Shown here piece by piece: positions 56,139-64,000 of a DNA stretch of 64,000 nucleotides (position 1 is its first letter; each line of letters begins with the position of its first letter). The stretch spans positions 11,522,653 through 11,586,652 of the forward strand of contig NC_023750.2 in assembly GCF_000499845.2 (NCBI RefSeq), written 5' to 3'. The stretch is from Phaseolus vulgaris. Taxonomy: Eukaryota > Streptophyta > Magnoliopsida > Fabales > Fabaceae. The notes under the pieces are model-generated. The model ran no database searches and was not told the origin of the DNA. It saw nothing but the letters and a program-made list of their open reading frames with translations. Position numbers and translations under genes: made by a program.

Positions 56139-57673
56139 ATGTCAACGCTCTTGAGCTGATACATGTCCCGAGGGAGCAGAATGCCAGAGCTGACCTGCTT
56201 GCAAAGCTGGCCAGCTCAGGCAAGGGGGGTAGACAGAGGACAGTGATCCAAGAGACTCTCAAAGCTCCGCATAGATTCGTGGAAGACAACAGGGTGGATG
56301 TCCACCAGATTTATACATCAAGGGGAAGGCCGAGGAGTCATTGCTCTTTGACCCAAGATACGCAGAGGGCGCCCCGCATCAGCACGTACGCGGACGTGCC
56401 CGAGGGAGAGCAGATGCAGGTATGCGTTTTGGCCAAGGGAGACACCTGGATGACGCCCTACAAGTGATACCTGGCGGATGGGGCTCTCCCAGTGGAGCCT
56501 GAAGAGGGTAAAAAGGTCAAAAGAAATGCCGCAAGATATACTTTGGTGGATGGGGTGCTGTTCAGGCACGGTTTCACTCACCCTATCCTAACATGCGTCA
56601 GTGGCGACGAGTGCACCAGGATAATGGCGGAGCTACACGAAGGCATCTGCGGGAGCCACGTAGGGGGAAGATCCCTAGCCTCCAAAGTAATACGCGCAGG
56701 TTTCTTCTGGCCAACAGTAAAAGAGGACTGCGCACGACACGCCCGGCGGTGCAGACAATGCCAAAAGCACGCCGACTGGCACAAGGCGCCGCCAGAAGAA
56801 TTGCGGTCTATATACAGCCCGTGGCCTTTCCACACATGGGGAATTGACATCCTGGGCCCGTTCCCACTGGCAATCAGGCAGATGAAGTATTCGATCGTCG
56901 CCATCGAATACTTCACCAAGTGGATAGAGGCAGAGCCCGTAGCACAGATCACTGCGCACAAGGTACAACATTTTGTGTGGAAGAACATTGTGTGCCGCTT
57001 TGGCGTACCTAGGCGCCTGATATCCGATAACGGGACCCAGTTTGCCAGTCAGCAGCTGAGAAATCTGTGCGCTGAGGTAGGAATCAAACAAGTGTTCGCA
57101 TCGGTTGAACATTCCCAGACCAACGGACAAGTGGAGTCAGCAAACAGAGTTCTGCTGAGGGGGTTAAAAAGAAGGTTAGAGAAAGCCAAAGGGGCGTGGG
57201 CGGAAGAGGTACCAAGGATCGTATGGGCATATCACACCACGCCCCAGTCCTCTACTATGGAGACGCCTTTCAGTTTGGTGTACGGGTCGGACGCGATGAT
57301 TCCGGTAGAAATACATGAGAGCTCACCACGTTTTCAAAACTTTGTGGTGGAGGAATCGAATGAAGAAAGGCGGGTAAACCTGGATCTACTAGATGAGGCT
57401 AGAGAAGAAGCCAGAATCAAAGCGGAAGCAGTGAAGAGAAGAGTAGAGCGACAATACAGCTCCAAGGTAAAGCCGCGGCAGTTTCAGATTGGCGACCTGG
57501 TTATGAGAAAGGCTCACCCATACGAGTTGGAGAATAAGCTGTCTCCTAAGTGGACCGGACCCTTCAGAGTTACTGAGGCTAAGGGCAACGGTTCATACAA
57601 CCTAGAGACCTTGGAGGGGGGTCCCATCCCACACAGTTGGAATGCAGCCAACTTAAAATTTTATTTCAGTTGA
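56139..57673 (+). pseudogene. Element C: RNase H end and integrase
   Basis: Starts inside the aRNH (LELIHVPREQNARADLLAKL) and continues in one frame with a single TGA at 56465. Integrase is otherwise open for 393 codons: HADWHKAPPEELRSIYSPW, first Asp in GIDILGPF, DNGTQFASQ and GQVESANR giving the catalytic triad, and the C-terminal KLSPKWTGPFRVTE, ending at 57673. It is closer to element A than to B in its wording. Everything upstream (LTR, gag, protease, RT) is missing at the junction with the LTR of B. Confidence 0.92.
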
Positions 57674-58127
57674 CTTATGTAAGCAATTATGTAACACTTT
57701 AGTTGAAGGGGACGCTCTTTTTCCCTCTCGGGGTTTTTTTAATGAGGTCACCCAAATAAAAGGTAAAACCAGTTTGAGAAAAAGAAGTGCTTTGGCTTTC
57801 AGCCTTTATCTTTCTCCGTTTGGAGTAATGTAAGGTGTCGCCAAGAGAGAAGGCGTCGCCTAGGTCAAGGCGTCGCCAAGAGCGGAGGCGTCGCCTAGGT
57901 GAAGGCGTCGCCAAGAAAGAAGACGTCGCCTGGATGAAGGCAGGCGCCGTTGAGGAACATGACGAAGGAAAGGCGCACAATATGCGAAACGTATGTAGAG
58001 TAAGGTGATGTTGCAAAAATCAAGTATGATATAGAAAAGTTGATGTTACAAGCAATGCTCGATATAATGGGAGTAGCGCAAATGGGGCAAATATTACAAC
58101 TCATGCAAATCACAAAAGAGCCGCTTT
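57674..58127 (+). other. Element C region after pol
   Basis: Untranslated region with TTTTTTTAATGAGGTCACCC and a minisatellite of about 16-bp units at 57835-57945 (GGCGTCGCCTAGG, GGCGTCGCCAAG). No gene. Confidence 0.75.
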
Positions 58128-59094
58128 TCAATGGCCATCGGAGTCAGCACTGGAGGAAGACGAAGCCCTGATCCCAGCCCGCAGAGCTCGAGTAAGTCGT
58201 GTCCTCCTTTCTTGGTTTATTTTCGAACCTGCACCAAGGGAGATAAATGTGTCAGAGACACCATGAAGCAAGACATGCACGGTTAGAAAGCAATAAAGGC
58301 CGAAGTTTTCTAGGGCAGTGACTCTTACATATGTACTTTTCGAGAGTCCCAGTGTTGAACTCCAGGCTGATCAAAGTGGCAGAGACAAAACCTCCCACCT
58401 CAACAAGAATCCGGCAAGCTATTTGATCACTTGGAGCCAGCTTCTTGAAGGGTTTGGTTTTGAGGGCCCTCGCCTCTCTCACCCAGTACAGCGGAAACCC
58501 ATCCAGAGCATCGGGAACAAGGTTAGTGCAGCAGATCTTGAAGAACCGGCCTTTCCACCCAGTGAACGAGTTTTGGAAGGGTGTGAGGAGAACTCTCCCG
58601 GGTACGTTACTGAGAGTTACCCAGAGGTTGTGCCTCTGCCTCTTCACCTCAAAGAAGTGAAGAAAGAGGTCAACCGAGGGTGCACAACCCAGAAACCCGA
58701 AGAGAATGTCGAAGGCTTTGACAAAGGCCCAGCTGTTGGGGTATAACTGGGTCGAAGCGACATTGATCTCCGTCAGCAGTTCCTTCTCGAACCAGGAGAA
58801 GGGTAGGCGCACTCCGATGGTCTTGAAAACCACCTGGTAAAAGTAAAAGAAGGGGACCCCCTCGTTGGCCCGTTCGTCTCCGCATACTGGCTCCCCTAGA
58901 GTACAAAGGAGCACAACAATGTCGTCGTCATGCCTCCTCGCGAAGGCCCGGTGATCATAGGAACATGAATCCCCTTTGTGTTCCCTTATGGCCCTGGTAG
59001 CGAGTAAGCATGAACATTCGTCAAGAAGTTCACTCGAAGCCCAACGGTACAGGTCCCTGGGACTGACCCTGGGGGAGGCAGCATGAGAGGACAT
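58128..59094 (-). CDS. Antisense ORF of element C, two exons, intact
   Basis: Exon 1 runs from ATG 59094 (MSSHAASPRVSPRD) to 58329, exon 2 from 58228 to the stop at 58128. The 100-bp intron (58229-58328) has donor ACATAT|GTAAGAG and acceptor TTGGTGCAG|GTTCG, phase 1. The spliced frame encodes 288 residues without a break. Exon 1 holds the same core as the other copies (DLYRWASSELLDEC, FSWFEKELLTEIN, PNSWAFVKAFD, DGFPLYWVREA). Exon 2 is only 33 codons, basic then Ser-rich, and lacks the coiled coil found in copies B and 3. Without splicing the frame runs on to 58252. Function unknown. Confidence 0.72.
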
Positions 59095-59605
59095 TCTCTA
59101 ACAAGGTCCGGGATCGTCAAAGGCGTATGGCCCGCCGGAAATGCAAGAGTCGAGCGATGGGAGCGAACGTTGGAAGAACCCTTCGTGAGAAAAGAAAGGG
59201 TGCAAGAAGAAAGGGTGCAAGAAGAGAGAGCGTAAGTAGGTGATGAAGAGTGCAGAAATGATGAGAGCAGTCTCAGAGTTTGAAGAGTTAAATAAAGCGG
59301 TTAGAGCGCCAAACGACGCGAATGGATGCACCGCACGATCGAGCCACGTGGTAGCAGATGGAAGGGTGGCCCTGGCACCGCTGGTTAAACTCAGAAAACG
59401 TCGTATCAACAGAATATCCAGTGGTACGACGCGCCGTCGAAAGTGGATCAGGGGCACAGTAGGAGTCAGGATCAAATCGAATGACTGGACGTCCCATCAG
59501 CCATACAAGAAGCGCCACGTGGACCAAGTCGAATGACTGAACGTCCCATCAGCTATACATGAAGCGCCCCGTGGAAGGTACGGGAAGGACCTTGAGCTCT
59601 TCACT
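59095..59605. other. Element C region upstream of its antisense ORF
   Basis: 510 bp, should contain the antisense promoter. A 10-bp stretch (GAAGAAAGGGTGCAA) is doubled near 59195-59220, and a 30-bp stretch (CGAATGACTG..CGTCCCATCAGC) occurs twice near 59477 and 59531. No gene. Confidence 0.5.
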
Positions 59606-60200
59606 GTCCCCAGGCGTCGACCAAGCCCAAGGTCAAAGTCAATGTCAAGGTAGGGACGACGCCCAAGGCGACGCTAGCATGAGATGCCCGAGGCGTCGCC
59701 TGGAAAGACATAAAGGACGACGCCAGCGTGAGACGTCGCGGGCGTCACCCACCAAAATATCAGCGAGTTTGCCTCCCCGATACCCACAGGTAGGAAAGAC
59801 TGTGGAGGGAGACGAAGTCGAAGAGGGCGAAGTTAGTTACTGGCGCCGCCTCCCCGATACCCACGGGTAGGAAAGACTGTGGAGGGAAGCGGAACCGCCA
59901 AAACGCCAGCGAATCACTAGCAGGGCGTTCCCCGATACCTATGGGTAGGAAAGACCATGGAGGGAATGACCCCCCCCCCCCAAAGCACTCGACGTTTCAG
60001 ACACCCGAGGACGATACGGCGCTGCGGTGGCAGGCCTCTCCTCAGGCGTGGGCGTCGGGCGCTAAGGATCAAGCGAAGGACCGTTTGGGTGTTAGAAGCA
60101 CCCCGTGGACGATACGGCCCCATTAAGTGAGCCTCTCCATGGGCGTGGGCATTGGCGCGTGACCTTTCCCAGGCCTACAAGGCCGCCCGACGAAGTGAAA
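59606..60200 (+). repeat. LTR-like segment with triplicated motif
   Basis: Begins CTGTCCCCAGGCGTCGACC, which aligns with the LTR start of element A after its first dozen bases. It then holds three copies of the CCCGATACCCAYRGGTAGG block (59776, 59852, 59932), each followed by AAAGAC(T/C)(G/A)TGGAGGGA. The downstream part of a normal LTR is absent. It may be a rearranged LTR of element C or the untranslated region of the next element. Confidence 0.6.
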
Positions 60201-60410
60201 GAAGCGAGTATATTGCAAGCCAAACAACCAAGGCACTAGACGGCAAAAGATGAGAATAAAATCACACAGGCAGAATTCTAAGGACACGAAAGTAATTATA
60301 ACAAAATTCCAGAGTTGTATCAAGAGTGCAGATGATTCAATGAATTACAAATTTGTCAGAGAGGCTTAAAACAAGTATAAAGGAATGGGCTGATGATCAA
60401 GGGTGGCGGC
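60201..60410. other. Short spacer before antisense ORF 3
   Basis: 210 bp, no recognisable feature apart from being 3' of the antisense ORF. Confidence 0.5.
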
Positions 60411-61728
60411 TCAATCGTCTATCTCCAAGGGCACGACCTTTCCATCAACAATGTGGTGAGTGGAATCGCAGCTGGAAATGTCAATCCCTGGATTCGTGCA
60501 GACTGCTTGAGCCAAAGCTTCTTGGAAACCCTCCTCGAAAGTACCCGCCATCTCCTGGATGAGAGCCTTTTTGTCCTTCTCTAGCTCCTCAATGGCGGCG
60601 TCCCCAGAGGCTACCTGCTTCTCCAAAGCCTCCTTTTCCACCCGAAGCCGACTGGCCTCGACTTGTAGTTTGTCGTAGTCAGCCTGGAGAAGGCCCATAG
60701 CCTTGTCCTGGGTGGCCATTTCCCCCTCCATCCGCTCCATTTTGTCAGCCTGCTCACAGCAACGGTCCTTCAAGTCCTTTTGAACTTCTGCGTCAGCTTC
60801 GACCATTTCTTGCAAACCCGTTAACCGAACTTGGAGGGCGACTTCCCGAGTATAAAAGTCAGCCTGGAGCTCCAATGCCTCTGCCAGTTGTCTCTCAGCT
60901 TCTGCTTTGGACTCTTGCGCCTGCTTCAGGGAGGTTTGGTAGGTTTCGTTCTGGCATCCCAGGGTTTTCTTCTCCTCCTCCAAAGTAGTTACCTTTGTTT
61001 CCAGGGCCTGGAGAGTTTGAGTTTGCAGGACAGCATTCCTGGCCTGGGCGCGCCACTCAAGGGCCACCGCCAAGAAAGCCCCCAAGTAGAAAGGCATGCC
61101 TTCCTTCCTGTCGGTGCCCTCTGGCATAGTTCCGCCACTGAAGCCCCTCATCAGATGCATGATTGGAGGAGGGATGGCGATAAGATCGGGGGCGGCAGCG
61201 GCAGCGACAGGAGCAGGTGAAGCAGAGACTTCTACCGGTGGCGGGGGCGGGGCAGACTCGGCACCTTCGCCCCCCTCCTCTTGGACTGTTGGGGCTAGAA
61301 GTGAAGTCGCGCTTGGAGGGTCATCCATGAAGGGATTTCCTCCCTGGGGCAACGCCTCTAGCAGAAGAGGAACCCGCGCAGATTTCTCCTCTTGAAGGGT
61401 GCCACACTTTCCGAGTCCTCATCATCTGATAAGATCTCCAAGACCCGTTTCCCTTTGTCAAGGGGGGTTGGAGCTGGCGACGAGACCGCGGCTAGGGGAA
61501 CGGCGGTGATGGGCAGAGGAGAGCTGGGAGTCTGAAGTGCTTCAGGGCTATGTGGAGAGGACCGAGATGAGCTTGGGGGAGCTTCGGCAGTGATCGGAGG
61601 TGGCGGTGACAGAGTTGGTGGGGGGACCGGATCAGCAGCAGGGGCGGAGGAGGCGCCCGCCTTGGCGGCGCGAGCCTCCTTCATTGCTTTCGCCAGCATC
61701 ATTCTTTTAGAGGCGTCCATCATCGATC
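60411..61728 (-). pseudogene. Antisense ORF 3, exon 2 (one frameshift)
   Basis: After acceptor TTTGATGTAG the frame reads GSMMDASKRMMLAKAMKEAR, then Pro/Ala/Ser-rich sequence and an acidic SDDEDSESV. It shifts frame near 61360-61395 and continues with GGNPFMDDPPSATSLL and a long coiled coil (QALETKVTTLEEEKKTLGCQ, EALELQADFYTREVALQVRL), ending at 60411. The architecture equals exon 2 of element B. Confidence 0.72.
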
Positions 61729-61909
61729 CTACATCAAAACAGACCAAATAGCAAAAATTAGGGCCAAAGCAACTATACAAAATTACAAAGCGCGTAGAAG
61801 CGTGAGATGCAAGTAACAGGGCACCATGAGAAACAGGGGAGGAAGCAGTGGGAACAAACATCCGGTAGCAGGGTGTTCAGCAAAGGGGACGAGGGAAGAG
61901 TCTCCTTAC
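61729..61909 (-). other. Candidate intron in antisense ORF 3
   Basis: 181 bp, donor CTTTG|GTAAGGAG and acceptor GATGTAG|GATCG, phase 1, at the same place in the protein as in the other two copies. Confidence 0.72.
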
Positions 61910-62699
61910 CAAAGTATGTTGTCAGGGCGTGAGCGTTGTACTCGCTAGCAACAAGCTTCAAGGTATCGAAAACGATCCCCAGCCCAGCCAAAGCCTTGCT
62001 TACCTCCCTGTTAGCAGGAGATAGCTCTTCCAGGGCTTTGGCCCTAAGCAGCTTAGGGCACTCCGTCCAATAGAGGGGAAAGCCGTCCAAGGCTGTGGGG
62101 TCGTACTTGGCGCTGCACACTCTAAAGAACTTCCCTTTCCAGTTCTTGTAGGAGTTTTGGAAGAGGGAGAGGAGGATCCTGCCCGCGATCCCGGAAAAGC
62201 TTACCCAGAAGCTTTTCCCCTGCTTTTTCACCTCAAAGAAATGCAGGAAAACGTCTACGGAAGGAAGGATGCCCAGGTGTCCGCAAAGAATTTGAAAGCC
62301 CCTCACGAATGCCCAGCTGTTGGGATGGAGCTGGGCGGGGGCGGTATTGATTTCGGTGAGGAGTTCCCGTTCAAAGGGGGTGAATGGGAGACACACTCCT
62401 ACGCGTTTGAACACGGTCTGGTACATGAAGAAGAAGGGTTTCCCCTTTCTAGGTCTGTCGTCCAAAGAAACAGGTTCTCCAGGCCTGCCGGGACGGACGG
62501 ATATGTGGGCGTCATGAGTGCGGCAGAAAGCGTTAAAGTTATACAAATGGGGATCCCCACGGTGAGCTTCCAGGTCCTGGAAAGTAGTCAGGCTGGTACA
62601 CTCGTTCAAAAGCTCGTCGGGGGCCCATGGGTAGTAGGCTTTGTAGTTGGACTTGGGGGTCTTGGGGGAGGAATTAGGCTCCGCGTTCGTACGCGTCAT
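61910..62699 (-). CDS. Antisense ORF 3, exon 1
   Basis: ATG 62699 (MTRTNAEPNSSPKTP), 263 codons plus one base up to the donor. It is the best preserved copy of the core domain: NYKAYYPWAPDELLNECTS, KPFFFMYQTVFKRVGVCL, PFERELLTEINTAPAQL, PNSWAFVRGFQILCGHLG, DVFLHFFEVKKQGKSFWVS, GFPLYWTECPK. It belongs to the putative gypsy-type transposon family (Transposase_28, from memory). No damage in this exon. Confidence 0.75.
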
Positions 62700-63445
62700 G
62701 GTGTAAATAAATAGCTGGAGAAAGAAGAGAGGAAAAAGGTTTTAACAAGTGTAGCCATGACAGGAAGGGGAGTGAACCCCAGGAAACATCACCCACACGA
62801 GAAAACCCAGAAAGAAGGAGTAGGGAACAGAGAAGGAAGGAGAAGCAGAAGAACGTAGTAATACATGAATGTCAACAGTCCCAGGCAGTTCAATAAATCA
62901 TACAATACGACGAAAGGAAAGAGTCATGAGGATTCGAAACCATACCTTTGCTGTCAAAGTGAAGGCGGAAGAAGGGCACAGGAAGGAGAGAACAGCAATT
63001 GCAGAGAAAAGGGGTTTGAAGACGACGAACAGTGCAAAGACGCAGAGGGAATGAATGTAACCGTGGGGTGAGCGTGGGGTTTGGGGGTAACTTAAACGTT
63101 ACATTTCGCAACCCAAGAGGCGCTAACTAAGAGCCGTGAGATCGTACCACGCGTCAAACGATCAATCGCCCAAGGGAAACGCAAGGGTCTCTAGAGGCTA
63201 ACCGTGCGATGGGCTACGTGGCGCGCGATCAAGGGTAGCCCCAAAAGGTGGTATTATCCCCGTTTCAGAGGATGTCCAATCAGCCATTAAGAGCGCTCCT
63301 ATGGTTCAGAGAACGTCACGTCAATAATTCAAGAATTGTTGAGTCAGCAGGGAGCGACACGTCATCAGGATGCACGTGGATGGCGTGGGCGAGGCCTTAG
63401 TCTTTACGCTGAAGACAAGTCTTCGGCTTAAGACTAGGGGGCTTG
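62700..63445 (-). other. Region between antisense ORF 3 and 3' LTR
   Basis: 745 bp. It should contain the antisense promoter; none is clear. Near the LTR there is a hairpin-like block (63400-63434) and a purine tract AGACTAGGGGG (63431-63441), followed by CTTG and the LTR. Confidence 0.6.
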
Positions 63446-64000
63446 TGTACCGTCCCGTACCCGGGCGTTGACTAAGTCAAGGTCAAAGTCAACACAAGGC
63501 GTTGCCTAGGTGAAGAGACGCTAAGTGCCAGCGTCACCAAGAAGAGGCGTCGCCAAGGCAAGGCGTCGCCTAGGTGAAGGCGTCGCCCAACCAGGGCGTC
63601 GCTAGATCAAACAGTACTAAAGCAAGGCAATCACAGTGTGGTTCCCCGATACCCATGGGTAGGAAAGACCATGAAGGGAGCGACGCCGTGGGAAGGCCTC
63701 AGGTCCCGATAACCCGGGGCAGTGATAAAGAGAAAGAAAAGGTGGCTTCAAGGCCATAGTGATAGCACCAGTGTAGGGCAGCCTGACTCGTGAAGTACCC
63801 CTGCCGCCCCACAGACACCTTTTGGGACAGATACGACCCAAGAGGAAGGTCACACCCAGGGTAGCCGGGTGCAGGGTACGAGAGGAAGGCAGATACGCTC
63901 TCAAAGTAAGTGACTAGATGATTGGGGGCATGAGTTGGCACCCAAAGAGTCACCCCTAGCGCAGTAGCACTCCCAAGTAGGAGGACTCACACGCAGAAAC
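63446..64000 (+). repeat. 3' LTR (partial, runs off the window)
   Basis: Starts TGTACCGTCCCGTACCC and follows the solo LTR at 1949 closely, including GGCGTCGCC-type repeats (63540-63605) and the TACCCATGGGTA block (63643-63680). It belongs to the element that contributed antisense ORF 3. The remaining ~650 bp lie beyond the window. Confidence 0.88.

Noticed and set aside
1..64000. tRNA, rRNA, riboswitch or bacterial operon features
   Set aside because: None supported; the window is plant repeat DNA and tRNA-like strings are PBS or SINE fragments.

Overview
The window is nuclear plant DNA, most likely from a dicot and probably a papilionoid legume. That guess rests on nested Tat-lineage Ty3/gypsy elements, a Sirevirus-type (SIRE/Maximus) Ty1/copia element, L1-type LINE debris and a legume-like dirigent gene. 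No species can be named from the sequence alone. There are no bacterial operons, CRISPR arrays, rRNA or tRNA genes that I can support. Almost everything is transposable-element sequence at different ages. The only complete host-type gene is an intronless dirigent-protein gene on the minus strand (27733-28296). One isolated exon resembling APC3/CDC27 (30652-30771) is the only other trace of a host gene.

Layout. 1-3430: a decayed copia element split by a solo Tat-type LTR (1949-3153, 5-bp duplication ATATC). 3435-12476: a decayed L1-type LINE (RRM-like ORF1, endonuclease, reverse transcriptase, C-terminal zinc-knuckle region). It is broken by an unclassified 1.1-kb insertion (6874-7957), a 5'-truncated LTR (8836-9902), a solo LTR (10145-11097, duplication ATTAG) and a full-length Sirevirus copia element (12477-21653, duplication CTTTC). 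21659-27088: a possible LINE tail, then AT-rich intergenic DNA. 27089-30821: foldback MITE, dirigent gene, a CACTA-type transposon end with subterminal repeats, tandem repeats and the APC3-like exon.

30822-64000: a nest of Tat-lineage elements. Element A (30822-38205) has a 5' LTR and a gag-pol with 15 in-frame stops and no 3' LTR. A reversed copia LTR (38206-39346) follows. Element D is a decayed minus-strand Tat element (39347-43880) containing and flanked by fragments of another LTR family (E1, E2). Element B (44293-56138) is nearly complete: 5' LTR, gag, pol, minisatellite, antisense ORF and truncated 3' LTR. It is fused at 56138/56139 to the pol of element C, followed by C's antisense ORF, an LTR-like segment with a triplicated motif, a third antisense ORF and a 3' LTR that runs off the window.

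The most interesting signal is in the three antisense ORFs downstream of integrase. Each carries, at the same place and in the same phase (phase 1), a GT-AG intron of different length (190, 100 and 181 bp). An intron on the strand opposite to the genomic RNA would survive retrotransposition. The conserved position and frame therefore suggest that these ORFs are genuinely expressed, spliced genes carried in reverse by the retroelement.
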